DNA of 64,000 bases. It comes from Stappia indica (lineage in GTDB: Bacteria > Pseudomonadota > Alphaproteobacteria > Rhizobiales > Stappiaceae). Under the pieces are notes generated by a model, which saw only the letters and a list, made by a program, of their open reading frames with translations, did not search any database and was not told where the DNA came from. Shown here piece by piece: positions 40,189-48,658 of the stretch. A program made the translations under genes and the position numbers. The DNA lies in NCBI RefSeq assembly GCF_009789575.1, contig NZ_CP046908.1, forward strand, positions 4,307,001 through 4,371,000, read 5' to 3'. Position 1 is the stretch's first letter; every line of letters begins with the position of its first letter.

Positions 40189-41082
40189 GTCGCCCCCTTC
40201 GCGGGGGCGCGGATCGAAACTGGTACGAGCCGGGCAGCTCTGTGGCGCTGTCCTGTCGCCCCCTTCGCGGGGGCGCGGATCGAAACGCACGTATGCGAAT
40301 GACAATGTCGCGCCGGCTCGAGGTGCGCAGCGTCGCCCCCTTCGCGGGGGCGCGGATCGAAACAAGTTCGCATATTGCCGCGTGCATCGCCGCAGAGTCG
40401 CCCCCTTCGCGGGGGCGCGGATCGAAACCGCGCTCCGTAGGACTTGCCGCCGTTGGCGTGCGTCGCCCCCTTCGCGGGGGCGCGGATCGAAACTTGAAGT
40501 GCACCGCGCCCTTCTTTTGCAGCTCGTGTCGCCCCCTTCGCGGGGGCGCGGATCGAAACCAGCGCGGCAGCTGCCGGCAGGCGGCTTCCAGGGTCGCCCC
40601 CTCGCGGGGGCGCGGATCGAAACGCCTCGTCGTGTGGGTGGTGCCGCCGGCAGCGGGTCGCCCCCTTCGCGGGGGCGTGGATCGAAACTGGCGCGGCTTC
40701 GCCGGCTATGACGTTCGCGCGCGTCGCCCCTTTCGCGGGGGCGTGGATCGAAACGACGCGGCCGCGCAAGCCTGGGTGGCAGCGCAGCGTCGCCCCTTTC
40801 GCGGGGGCGCGGATCGAAACCAGCGCTCGACTCGCCGCGTGTAGACCTCGCTCGTCGCCCCCTTCGCGGGGGTGCGGATCGAAACTATGCCGAGGCTGCG
40901 ACGGTTGGGATCTTCCATCGCCGCCTCCTTCACGGGGGCGTGGATCGAAACCAGAACCGGGTGCCGGTGGCCTTCACGAAAGGCAGGGTCGCCCCCTTCG
41001 CGGGGCGCGGATCGAAACGGGGAGCGCCCAAAGGCGCGGCGCCGCGTGATGAGTCGCCCCCCCTCGCGGGGGGGGGGGCGGC
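40189..41082 (+). CRISPR. CRISPR array, type I-C-like repeat, 13 spacers, no adjacent cas genes
   Basis: Repeat unit of 32 bases, beginning GTCGCCCCCTTCGCGGGGGC and ending GCGGATCGAAAC. Thirteen near-complete copies start at 40189, 40255, 40332, 40397, 40462, 40528, 40593, 40657, 40723, 40789, 40854, 40920 and 40988; a broken last copy starts at 41053. The first six are identical. Later ones carry changes (31 bases at 40593 and 40988; three substitutions at 40920), so the leader is on the left. Spacers are 33-36 bases except the second, which is 45. The stem-forming GC core and GAAAC end resemble subtype I-C repeats. No cas gene is present in the window. Confidence 0.97.
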
Positions 41083-41084
41083 GG

Positions 41085-41831
41085 CTAGCGTTCGTCCGCG
41101 CCGCCGCCTGCCTTGCTCGCCTTGCGGATGCGGCTGAAGCTCATGGCGATATGCGCGCGCCGCACATGGGCCGCGGCGGCGAGGTCGCCATGCTCCACCG
41201 CCTCGGTGATGTCCGTCACCTCGCGCTGGAAGGTGGTGAACTCGGTATGGATCAGCTCCTCGAAATTCTTCAGCCGTGAGGCCGTCTTCAGCCAGATCCG
41301 CGCGGTCTGGTAATACAGACGCTCGCTGATCTCGCGCAGCGGCGCATTGGTCGTCAGCGCGTTGAACAGGTGGAAGAAGTCCATGTTGATCCGCGAGAAG
41401 GTGCGCGGATCGCCCTCCGACACCATCTCGTCGCAGCGCGCGCGCATCTCGCGGAAGCGGGCGATCAGCGCCTCGTCGACCGGGATCGGCGACAGCTTGC
41501 CGACCAGCTCGGCCAGCTCCACCCGCAGCTCGTAGACCTGCGCCAGCGCATCGACCTCGATGTCGGTGACGATGGTGCCGACCCCGTGCACCGAGCGCAG
41601 CAGCCCCTCCGCCTCCAGCTTGACCAGCACCCGGCGCACCGGCGTGCGCGAGACGCGGAATTCCTCGGCCAGGTCCTCCTCGCGCAGCCGGCTGCCGGGC
41701 GCATAGTCGAGCAGGCAGATCCGCATTCTCAAGGTCTGGTAGATCCGCTCGAACCGGCCGCGCGCGCCTTCTTCCGCCGGCCGTCCGGCCCCCTGGTCCA
41801 CCGTCATCAGGTCTGTCCGCTCCCGTCGCAT
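41085..41831 (-). CDS. GntR-family (FCD) transcriptional regulator
   Basis: A 248-residue regulator. The N-terminal winged helix (RIYQTLRMRICLLDYAPGSRL, EEDLAEEFRVSRTPVRRVL) is followed by an all-helical FCD ligand-binding domain. It is divergent from ehuB across 300 bp that contain a perfect 16-bp palindrome, so it is the likely repressor of the uptake cluster. Its 3' end is 2 bp from the last, degenerate CRISPR repeat. The ATG at 41807 (8 residues shorter) is an alternative start with a slightly better upstream GGGAG. Confidence 0.92.
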   Translation of the reverse strand: MRRERTDLMTVDQGAGRPAEEGARGRFERIYQTLRMRICLLDYAPGSRLREEDLAEEFRVSRTPVRRVLVKLEAEGLLRSVHGVGTIVTDIEVDALAQVYELRVELAELVGKLSPIPVDEALIARFREMRARCDEMVSEGDPRTFSRINMDFFHLFNALTTNAPLREISERLYYQTARIWLKTASRLKNFEELIHTEFTTFQREVTDITEAVEHGDLAAAAHVRRAHIAMSFSRIRKASKAGGGADER

Positions 41832-41928
41832 CTGTGCGCGCCGCCTGCCCGGCGGAGCCGCGTCTTGTCCGGCATTTCCGCTCTTCCGGCAAGCGTCTTG
41901 CCGTTGCGTAGCCTCGTGGGAAAGTCAC

Positions 41929-42095
41929 GCTTTCCACAATCCGTCCAAAGCCTTGGTTGCAGCCCTGGAGGGCGCGTCATTCCCTGTAATGTGTACATCT
42001 GGCGGCGCCGTGGAAAGGCGCACGAGGAAGTCGCTCGGTCATTTCTGCAAATTCCGTTGACACAGTCTGACGCAGCATGATGTTGTGCACAACAT
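41929..42095. promoter_or_regulatory. Control region between gntR and ehuB
   Basis: The 300-bp gap 41832-42131 holds no gene. It contains a perfect 16-bp palindrome ATGTTGTGCACAACAT (42080-42095), a GGAAAG-TCACG-CTTTCC inverted repeat (41929-41945), an ATGT-GT-ACAT element (41989-41998) and a TTGACA -35-like box (42057-42062). The 16-bp palindrome overlaps the expected -10 position, which suits repression by the divergent GntR protein. Confidence 0.58.
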
Positions 42096-42131
42096 AAGAA
42101 GCAAGACTTGGTGGAACAGAGGAGCTCAACC

Positions 42132-42983
42132 ATGAAAAACACGATCTTCAAAGGCCTTGCCACGCTCGGCATGGCCGCGCTCGCCTTCGGCTTTGCCGGC
42201 AGCGCAAATGCCCAGTCGCTGCTGGAGCGCGCCGAGAAGGGCGAGCCGATCCGCATCGGCTTCGCCAACGAGGTGCCCTTCGCCTATCCGGGCGAGGACG
42301 GCAGCCCCAAGGGCTTCGTGAACGCCTATACGATCGGCGTTCTCAAGACGATGGGCTTCGAGAACATCGAGCCGGTTCAGACCGAGTGGGGCGGGCTCAT
42401 TCCGGGCCTCAACGCCAACCGCTTCGACATCGTCACCGGCGGCATGAACATCCTGGCCAGCCGCTGCGAGAACATCGCCTTCTCCGAGCCGATGGCCAAG
42501 GTCGGCGACGGCTTCATCCTGGCGCCGGGCAATCCGAAGAACATCAGCGACTATGCCAGCCTGGTGGCAAACAACGCGGTGATGGTCACCGGCGCCGGCT
42601 ATTCCAACATCGAGGCCGCCAAGGGCGCGGGCGTGCCGGAATCCAACATCATGCAGGTGCCCGGACCGACCGAGATCCTGGCCGCCGTGCGTGCGGGCCG
42701 CGCCGATGCGGGCGCCGGCACCTACTTCACCATGAAGCAGCTGGCCGACAGCTCCAACGGTGCCGTCGAGGCGTCCGATCCGAACGCCATGCCGGAGGAC
42801 TCGTTCAACTGGGCCGGCATCGGCTTCCGCAAGGCCGACCAGGCCTTCCTCGACAAGTTCAACGAGGCCCAGGCCAAGTATCTCGGCTCGGAAGAGATGC
42901 TCGCCGCCGTTGCCGAATACGGCTATGGCGAGGGCTCGCTGCCCGGCGACAAGACCACCGAGTGGGTCTGCGCCAACCGCTGA
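42132..42983 (+). CDS. ehuB: Ectoine/hydroxyectoine-type ABC transporter substrate-binding protein
   Basis: A 283-residue periplasmic binding protein of the polar amino-acid family. The signal peptide is residues 1-27 (AGSANA). The EhuB-like segment GLIPGLNANRFDIVTGGMN is followed by ASRCENIAFSEPMAK. The cluster order ehuBCDA-eutBC supports ectoine or 5-hydroxyectoine as ligand, but I cannot confirm specificity from sequence. The ATG at 42132 follows AGAGGAGCTC. A 9-bp hairpin downstream may raise its expression over the permeases. Confidence 0.82.
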   Translation: MKNTIFKGLATLGMAALAFGFAGSANAQSLLERAEKGEPIRIGFANEVPFAYPGEDGSPKGFVNAYTIGVLKTMGFENIEPVQTEWGGLIPGLNANRFDIVTGGMNILASRCENIAFSEPMAKVGDGFILAPGNPKNISDYASLVANNAVMVTGAGYSNIEAAKGAGVPESNIMQVPGPTEILAAVRAGRADAGAGTYFTMKQLADSSNGAVEASDPNAMPEDSFNWAGIGFRKADQAFLDKFNEAQAKYLGSEEMLAAVAEYGYGEGSLPGDKTTEWVCANR

Positions 42984-43043
42984 CATGACGACGACGGCGC
43001 GCGGCGGGCCGGCTTTGCCGGCCTTCCGCCCCGTCTCCCGCAT

Positions 43044-43065
43044 CCGGGCAGGGTTACCTGCCCGG
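43044..43065 (+). other. Intercistronic hairpin between ehuB and ehuC
   Basis: CCGGGCAGG and CCTGCCCGG pair as a perfect 9-bp stem with loop GTTA. A second stem GGCCGGC-TTT-GCCGGCC lies just upstream. No T-run follows, so the likely effect is message protection and partial attenuation, favouring the binding protein. Confidence 0.6.
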
Positions 43066-43109
43066 GCTTTGCGGCCTTGAACGAGGTCTGACAGCAAGGG
43101 CTGGGCGGC

Positions 43110-43775
43110 ATGTCCTATTTCGAATTCCTCGGCCAGTATGGCGACCGGATCGCCAGCGGCACGCTCATCACCATGGCGCTGACGGTTCTTTCCGCGCTGC
43201 TGGCGGTGGCGATCGCCGTGGCCGCGGGCCTGATGCGCATGGCGCCCAACATGGCGGTGCGCGGCTTCGCCACCGTCTATATCGAGATCTTTCGCGGCAC
43301 ATCGCTGCTCGTCCAGCTCTACTGGATCTTCTTCGTGCTGCCGCTCTTCGGCATCACGCTGGAAAAGTTCACGGCCGGCTTCGTGGCCGTGGGCATGAAT
43401 CTCGGCGCCTATGGCGCGGAGCTGGTGCGCGGCGCCATTCTCTCCGTGCCCAAGGGCCAGTGGGAAGCGGCGCTGGCGCTCAACATGTCGCCGGCCAAGC
43501 GGATGATCCGGGTGATCCTGCCGCAGGCGGTGCTGATCATGCTGCCGTCCTGGGGCAACCTCCTGATCGAGCTGCTGAAAGGCACCGCGCTGGTCGCGCT
43601 GATCTCCGTCGCCGACCTGATGTTCCAGGTGAAGCAGATCAACGGCACCACCTTCATGTCGGCCGAGACCTTCGGCACCGCGCTCATCATCTACTACGTG
43701 CTGGCCCGGTTCATGATCACGCCGTTCATGCGCTGGCTCGAACGCTTCATGCTGCGCAAGATGGGGAGGGCCTGA
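43110..43775 (+). CDS. ehuC: Ectoine/hydroxyectoine ABC transporter permease
   Basis: A 221-residue inner-membrane permease of the His/Glu/polar amino-acid type with about five transmembrane helices. The ABC-coupling EAA loop reads ELVRGAILSVPKGQWEAALA, preceded by YIEIFRGTSLLVQLYWIFF, which matches EhuC. It forms the channel with the next permease. It ends 3 bp before ehuD. Confidence 0.88.
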   Translation: MSYFEFLGQYGDRIASGTLITMALTVLSALLAVAIAVAAGLMRMAPNMAVRGFATVYIEIFRGTSLLVQLYWIFFVLPLFGITLEKFTAGFVAVGMNLGAYGAELVRGAILSVPKGQWEAALALNMSPAKRMIRVILPQAVLIMLPSWGNLLIELLKGTALVALISVADLMFQVKQINGTTFMSAETFGTALIIYYVLARFMITPFMRWLERFMLRKMGRA

Positions 43776-43778
43776 GCC

Positions 43779-44447
43779 ATGTTCGACTGGCGCTGGGACT
43801 TCACCTTCGAGATCCTGCCCCGGCTGATCGTCGCCACCGGCAACACCTTGCTGGCCGCCGGCCTCGGCTATGCCATCGCGGTCGTGCTCGGCCTCGTCTT
43901 CGCGCTGGCGCAGCGCACGCCCTTCCGTCCGCTCACCCTGGGTGTGCGCGAGGCGGTGGAGTTCATCCGCTCCACGCCGCTCGTGCTGCAGATCTTCTTC
44001 GTCTTCTATGTCGGCCCGCAATTCGGCATCCGCCTGTCGCCCTGGACGGCCGGCATGATCGCCATCGGCCTGCACTATGCGGCCTACCTTTCCGAGGTCT
44101 ATCGCGGCGGGCTGGAAAGCGTGCCGAAGGGCCAGTGGGAGGCGGCAAAGTCGCTCAACCTGTCGACGGCGCGTACCTACTTCCGGGTCATCCTTCCCCA
44201 GGCGCTGCCGCCCTCGCTTGCCGGCATGGGCAACTATCTCGTCGGCATCTTCAAGGACACGCCGATGCTGTCGGTGATCGGCGTCGCGGAGCTGATGCAC
44301 ACGGCCAATGCCATCGGCTCGGAAACCTACCGCTTCCTCGAGCCGTTCACGCTCGTCGGCATCATCTTCCTCTGCATTTCGCTGCCAACGGCGGCCTTGA
44401 TCCGGGTCTTCGAGACCTGGGTGCGCCGCAAACTCGGATTGGGCTGA
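43779..44447 (+). CDS. ehuD: Ectoine/hydroxyectoine ABC transporter permease
   Basis: A 222-residue partner permease with the family segments EFIRSTPLVLQIFFVFYVGP and the EAA loop YRGGLESVPKGQWEAAKSLN. About five transmembrane helices. GGGGAGGGCCTGAGCC precedes the ATG. Its TGA overlaps the ATG of ehuA (TGATG), so translation is coupled. Confidence 0.88.
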   Translation: MFDWRWDFTFEILPRLIVATGNTLLAAGLGYAIAVVLGLVFALAQRTPFRPLTLGVREAVEFIRSTPLVLQIFFVFYVGPQFGIRLSPWTAGMIAIGLHYAAYLSEVYRGGLESVPKGQWEAAKSLNLSTARTYFRVILPQALPPSLAGMGNYLVGIFKDTPMLSVIGVAELMHTANAIGSETYRFLEPFTLVGIIFLCISLPTAALIRVFETWVRRKLGLG

Positions 44448-45268
44448 TGGATACCACAGACGTTTCCGCCTTCCCCTTGAAGCTCGAGGGGGACGCGATC
44501 CCGATGGTCAGCTTCAAGAAGGTCACCAAGTCCTACGGCAACCTGGTGGTGCTGGACTCGCTCGACCTCGACGTCGCCGAAGGCGAGATGGTGACCGTCA
44601 TCGGTCCCTCCGGCTCGGGCAAGACCACCGTGCTGCGCATGCTGATGACGCTGGAGACCATCAATGGCGGCGTCATCTATGTCGACGGCGAGCCGCTGAC
44701 CCATATGGAGCGCGACGGCAAGCTGGTGCGCGCCGACAGTCGCCACATGCGCAAGATGCGCTCCAAGATCGGCATGTGCTTCCAGCACTTCAACCTGTTC
44801 CCGCACATGACGGCGCTGGAAAACTGCATGGAAGGTCCCGTGCATGTGCTCGGCATGTCGAAAAAGGAAGCACGCGAGCGTTCCGAGGAACTGCTGGCGA
44901 TGGTCGGCATGGCCGAAAAGCGCGACCAGCACCCCTCGCGCCTGTCGGGCGGCCAGCAGCAGCGCGTGGCGATTGCCCGCGCGCTGGCCATGCGGCCCAA
45001 GGTGATGCTGTTCGACGAGGTGACCTCCGCGCTCGATCCGGAGGTGATCGGCGAGGTGACCAACGTCATCCGCCAGCTGGTCGCCGAGCACAATCTCACC
45101 ATGCTGATGGTCACCCACCAGATGGGCTTCGCCAAGGACATTTCCGACCGCATCTGCTTCTTCTACAGCGGCCGGATCGAGGAGCAGGGCTCGCCGGACG
45201 AACTGTTCGGCAATCCGCAGAAGGAGCGCACGCAGCAGTTCCTCAGCGCGGTCAAGGAGGCGAGTTGA
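44447..45268 (+). CDS. ehuA: Ectoine/hydroxyectoine ABC transporter ATP-binding protein
   Basis: A 273-residue ATPase that powers the transporter. Walker A is GPSGSGKTT (about residue 50), the signature is LSGGQQQRVAIARAL, Walker B is VMLFDEVTSALDPE, and the switch histidine lies in MLMVTHQMG. The insert HMERDGKLVRAD before MRKMRSKIGMCFQ is characteristic of EhuA relative to other amino-acid ATPases. Start overlaps the ehuD stop; its own stop overlaps the TTG of eutB. Confidence 0.92.
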   Translation: MDTTDVSAFPLKLEGDAIPMVSFKKVTKSYGNLVVLDSLDLDVAEGEMVTVIGPSGSGKTTVLRMLMTLETINGGVIYVDGEPLTHMERDGKLVRADSRHMRKMRSKIGMCFQHFNLFPHMTALENCMEGPVHVLGMSKKEARERSEELLAMVGMAEKRDQHPSRLSGGQQQRVAIARALAMRPKVMLFDEVTSALDPEVIGEVTNVIRQLVAEHNLTMLMVTHQMGFAKDISDRICFFYSGRIEEQGSPDELFGNPQKERTQQFLSAVKEAS

Positions 45269-46260
45269 GCATCGAGCTTGCCGACATTCTCGCCGCGCGC
45301 CGCACCATTGCTGGCGTTGCCGCGCGCACCCCGATGGTGCCTTCGCTCGCCGTGGAAGGGGAGCTCCTGCTGAAGCTGGAGACGGCCCAGCCCATCGGCG
45401 CGTTCAAGCTGCGCGGCGCGCTCAACGCCGTCGCCGCCGTGCCGGCGGGAGCGCCCGGCGTCACCTGCTGCTCGACCGGCAATCACGGCCGCGGCGTTGC
45501 CTTTGCCGCGCGTGCCGCCGGCCTTCGCGCGGTCGTGTGCATGTCCGAGCTGGTGCCGAGAGCCAAGGTCGAGGGCATCCGTGCGCTGGGGGCCGAAGTC
45601 CATATCGCCGGCCGCAGCCAGGACGATGCCCAGGCCGAGAGCCTGCGGCTGGTGCGCGAGGAGGGGCTCATTGAGATTCCGCCCTTCGACGATCCGCGGG
45701 TGATCGCCGGCCAGGGCACCATTGGCCTTGAAATGCTGGAGGACCGCCCGGACCTTGCGGCGATCCTCGTGCCGCTGTCCGGCGGCGGACTTGCCGCCGG
45801 CGTCGCGCTGGCGGCCAGGGCGATCAAGCCGTCGATCCGCCTCATCGGCGTCACCATGGACCGCGGCGCGGCGATGCACGCCTCCATCCGCGCCGGCCGT
45901 CCGGTCGAGGTGGTGGAGGTGGCGAGCCTTGCCGACTCGCTCGGCGGCGGCATCGGGCTGGAGAACCGGCTGACCTTCGCCATGTGCCGCGATCTGCTGG
46001 ACGACTGCATCCTCGTCACCGAGGACGAGATCTATGAGGCCATGCAGGCGCTCTATTACGAAGACCGCATGGTGGCCGAGGGCGGCAGCGTCGTCGGCAT
46101 CGCCGCGATGCGCTCGGGCCGTCTGCCGGCTTTCGGCGGTCCGGTCGCGACCATCCTCACGGGGCGCAATGTCGACATGACCACCTTCACCGAGATCGTC
46201 GCCGGGCGCGGCGTCCGCCTCGGTGAGATCGAGCTGAAAGGGCGCAGTTATGGCGCATGA
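45265..46260 (+). CDS. eutB: Hydroxyectoine utilisation dehydratase EutB (threonine dehydratase-like)
   Basis: A 331-residue PLP enzyme of fold type II. The PLP lysine is in GAFKLRGALNAV (about residue 51), and the glycine-rich phosphate loop is PLSGGGLAAGVALA. In ectoine users EutB is proposed to act with EutC in converting hydroxyectoine to ectoine. It begins with TTG at 45265, overlapping the ehuA stop (TTGA), after AAGGAGGCGAG. It overlaps eutC by 11 bases. The specific name rests on cluster context; a threonine dehydratase-like activity on another substrate is the alternative. Confidence 0.8.
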   Translation: MSIELADILAARRTIAGVAARTPMVPSLAVEGELLLKLETAQPIGAFKLRGALNAVAAVPAGAPGVTCCSTGNHGRGVAFAARAAGLRAVVCMSELVPRAKVEGIRALGAEVHIAGRSQDDAQAESLRLVREEGLIEIPPFDDPRVIAGQGTIGLEMLEDRPDLAAILVPLSGGGLAAGVALAARAIKPSIRLIGVTMDRGAAMHASIRAGRPVEVVEVASLADSLGGGIGLENRLTFAMCRDLLDDCILVTEDEIYEAMQALYYEDRMVAEGGSVVGIAAMRSGRLPAFGGPVATILTGRNVDMTTFTEIVAGRGVRLGEIELKGRSYGA

Positions 46261-47242
46261 AGTGACCGTCCTGACCGCCGGCGAGCTGCGCGGGCTGGTG
46301 CAGCTGGATCTGGCCGCCGTCGATGTGGTCGAGCGGGCCTTCGCCGCGCTCGCCTCGGGCACCGTGGTGATGCCGCCGATCCTGTCGATGGCGATCCCTG
46401 AGGCCAATGGCGAGGTCGACGTCAAGACCGCCTATATCCCCGGTTTCGACGGCTTCGCGATCAAGGTCAGCCCCGGCTTCTTCGACAATCCGAAGCTCGG
46501 CCTGCCGAGCCTCAACGGATTGATGATCCTGTTTTCCGCCAAGACCGGCCTCGTCGAGGCGCTGCTGCTCGACAATGGCTACCTGACGGATGTGCGCACG
46601 GCCGCCGCCGGTGCGGTCGCCGCGCGCCATCTTGCGCCCGCAAAGGTCGAGACGGCGACCGTCATCGGCACCGGCATCCAGGCGCGGCTGCAGATCGAGG
46701 CGGCCCATCTGGTGCGCCCGTTCTCCCGCGTCCTCGTCTGGGGACGCGACATGGCCAAGGCGCGCGCTTGCGCTGCCGACATCGCCGAGCGGCTGAAGAT
46801 TACGGCCGAGGCCGTCGCGGACCCGGCCGAGGCGGTGGCGCAGAGCCAGCTCGTCGTCACCACCACTCCGGCGGAGCACCCGGTTTTCAAGGCCGAATGG
46901 CTGCATCCCGGCCTCCACATCACAGCGATGGGCTCGGACCAGGCGGGCAAGAACGAGATCGACCCTGCTGCGCTTGCCGCCGCCGATCTTTATGTCTGCG
47001 ATCGGGTCAGCCAGTGCGAGGCTCTCGGCGAGCTGCGCAGCGCCATTGCCGCCGGCCTGTGGCAGGGCGGCACGCCGCCGGAGCTCGGCGAGATCGTCAC
47101 GGGGCGCCATCCCGGCCGCCGCTCGGACGACGAGATCACCATCTGCGATCTCACCGGCACGGGCGCGCAGGACACGGCGATCGCGACCTCCACCATCGCT
47201 GCCGCCCGCAAGGCCGGCGCCGGCTCGACGATCCTGACCTAG
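46250..47242 (+). CDS. eutC: Ectoine utilisation protein EutC (ornithine cyclodeaminase family)
   Basis: A 330-residue NAD(P)-binding protein of the ornithine cyclodeaminase / mu-crystallin family. Seen are MAIPEANGEVDVKTAYIPG (residues around 45-62), the TDVRTAAAGAVAARHLAP loop and the Rossmann motif IGTGIQARLQIEA. It works with EutB in hydroxyectoine use. The usual downstream genes eutD and eutE (ectoine hydrolase and deacetylase) are absent here. A strong bidirectional terminator follows. Confidence 0.84.
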   Translation: MAHEVTVLTAGELRGLVQLDLAAVDVVERAFAALASGTVVMPPILSMAIPEANGEVDVKTAYIPGFDGFAIKVSPGFFDNPKLGLPSLNGLMILFSAKTGLVEALLLDNGYLTDVRTAAAGAVAARHLAPAKVETATVIGTGIQARLQIEAAHLVRPFSRVLVWGRDMAKARACAADIAERLKITAEAVADPAEAVAQSQLVVTTTPAEHPVFKAEWLHPGLHITAMGSDQAGKNEIDPAALAAADLYVCDRVSQCEALGELRSAIAAGLWQGGTPPELGEIVTGRHPGRRSDDEITICDLTGTGAQDTAIATSTIAAARKAGAGSTILT

Positions 47243-47274
47243 GCGGTGGATCGCACCGGCAGTGAGTTCGACGT

Positions 47275-47309
47275 GACAAGGCCGCCGGGGCACTGCCGGC
47301 GGCCTTGTC
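47275..47309. terminator. Bidirectional terminator between eutC and the converging ABC gene
   Basis: GACAAGGCCGCCGG and CCGGCGGCCTTGTC form a perfect 14-bp stem with a 7-base loop in the 93-bp gap between two converging genes. T content after the stem is low (TTGTCGTAT), so termination may be partial. Confidence 0.75.
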
Positions 47310-47335
47310 GTATCGGGTTTGCGTGAAAGGCCGCG

Positions 47336-48418
47336 TCAGCGGTCGGCGATCATCTTGTCGATGACCTTGCGGGTTTCCGCCAACTCGCCGAACTGGGCGA
47401 TGGACGAGACGCTGACCACCTTGGAGCCGGCCTCCTCGATCTGCCGGCTCAGCTCGCGGCCGACGACCGAGTTCGGGTTGCCGAGCTGGCCGAGATGCTC
47501 CGATTCCCCGACCAGCGCCATGCCTTCGGTGGTGAACCAGGCGGCGAAGAGGCGCGCCGCGTTCGGATTGGGCGCATAGGCCGGTACGAAGACCTTCATG
47601 CCCAGAACCGGCGTGTAGTCGGTGAAGGGGCGGAAGCGCACGGGTTCGCCGCGGTCGATGGCAAGGTCGGTGGCATAGGCCATGCCCGTGCCCACCGCCG
47701 CCTCGCCGGCGGAGACGGCGGCCCCCACCGCGCCGCTGCCGGCCTTCAGCACCGGATTGTTGTCCAGCAGCTTGCCCACCAGGTCGATGGTCGGCTCCGC
47801 GCCGATCTCGTAGCTGAGATAATCGACCGGCGCGATGTGGTAGGAGTTGAGCGCGATGCGCTGGTTCCAGCTTTCGTCGGCAAGGTCGGCGAAGGAGCGC
47901 GGCAGGTCCGCCTCCTCGACGAAGTCGGTGTTCCACACAAGTCCATAGACCAGGTCGAACATCGACAGCACCGTGCCGCTCATCTCCGGGGGTACGCCGC
48001 CTGCGGCCTGGTCGATGCTCTCCAGCATCGAGCCGAAGGTGGCCGGCCAGTCCATCCTGGCGACATAACCCTTCTCGACCGAGGGCCACAGGTCATCGAC
48101 GCTGCCCTGGCCGATATCGGCGCTGAACCGGCCCGAGGGGCTCTCGGCATTGAGCCGCGACATCAGCGTGGTCGGATGCATCGGCGACCATTCGATGTCG
48201 ATGTCGAGGCCGAACCGGCTCTTGAAGGCCTCCATGACGATCTCGCGATTGTGCTGCTGCGTCGGCTGCAGCAACAGCACGACCAACCGGCCTTCCTTCT
48301 TCGCGCCCTCGACCAGTTCCTCGATGGTCGGGGCGTCGGCCGCGCGCGCGGGCACCGAGGCGGTCACGGCCGCCAGCGTGGCCGCCACGACGGCGGCGGT
48401 GAAAATGCGTCCCTTCAT
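47336..48418 (-). CDS. ABC transporter extracellular solute-binding protein (family 1, Fe/small-molecule type)
   Basis: A 360-residue periplasmic binding protein. The signal peptide is residues 1-26 (VPARAA). The fold is that of FbpA-like proteins (EGRLVVLLLQPTQQHN, FGLDIDIEWSP, VYGLVWNTDFVEEADLP, NPNAARLFAAWFTTEGM). Its likely partners are the fused permease at 51130 and the ATPase at 52918, transcribed on the same strand beyond a divergent gntR. The start at 48418 has GGGAGGAA directly upstream. The ligand is unknown; the surrounding catabolic genes suggest an organic compound rather than iron. Confidence 0.87.
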   Translation of the reverse strand: MKGRIFTAAVVAATLAAVTASVPARAADAPTIEELVEGAKKEGRLVVLLLQPTQQHNREIVMEAFKSRFGLDIDIEWSPMHPTTLMSRLNAESPSGRFSADIGQGSVDDLWPSVEKGYVARMDWPATFGSMLESIDQAAGGVPPEMSGTVLSMFDLVYGLVWNTDFVEEADLPRSFADLADESWNQRIALNSYHIAPVDYLSYEIGAEPTIDLVGKLLDNNPVLKAGSGAVGAAVSAGEAAVGTGMAYATDLAIDRGEPVRFRPFTDYTPVLGMKVFVPAYAPNPNAARLFAAWFTTEGMALVGESEHLGQLGNPNSVVGRELSRQIEEAGSKVVSVSSIAQFGELAETRKVIDKMIADR

Positions 48419-48515
48419 GGTTCCTCCCAGACAGGTTGCGCGGCCGGCCCGACATTGATCGAAAGCTTCAGATCCGCGGCGGATTGCAGGATATCCCAAT
48501 AGTCGCGAGAGTCAA

Positions 48516-48529
48516 TAAACATCAGACCA
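48516..48529 (-). promoter_or_regulatory. GntR-type site 1 (TGGTCTGATGTTTA)
   Basis: On the minus strand reads TGGTCTGATGTTTA, about 100 bp upstream of the solute-binding protein gene. It matches the motif found at 48659, 54195, 54339 and 58894. The 319-bp gap 48419-48737 otherwise holds only an inverted repeat CCCGCTCT-C-AGAGCGGG (48633-48649). Confidence 0.55.
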
Positions 48530-48658
48530 TTTAAAATTTCGTCCTATTCATCTCTCCTGCATGGCGTGTCGGGCGGTCTCGGGCCCTTCTTCGGGGCGCT
48601 TTGGGAGTTCCGTAGCGTCTGCGGCGAATTATCCCGCTCTCAGAGCGGGTTTGCTAAT

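Noticed and set aside
39921-41049. Several open frames across 40010-41049 with repeated 'RPLRGGADRN'- or 'IRAPAKGAT'-like peptides
   Set aside because: These are translations of the CRISPR repeats, not proteins.
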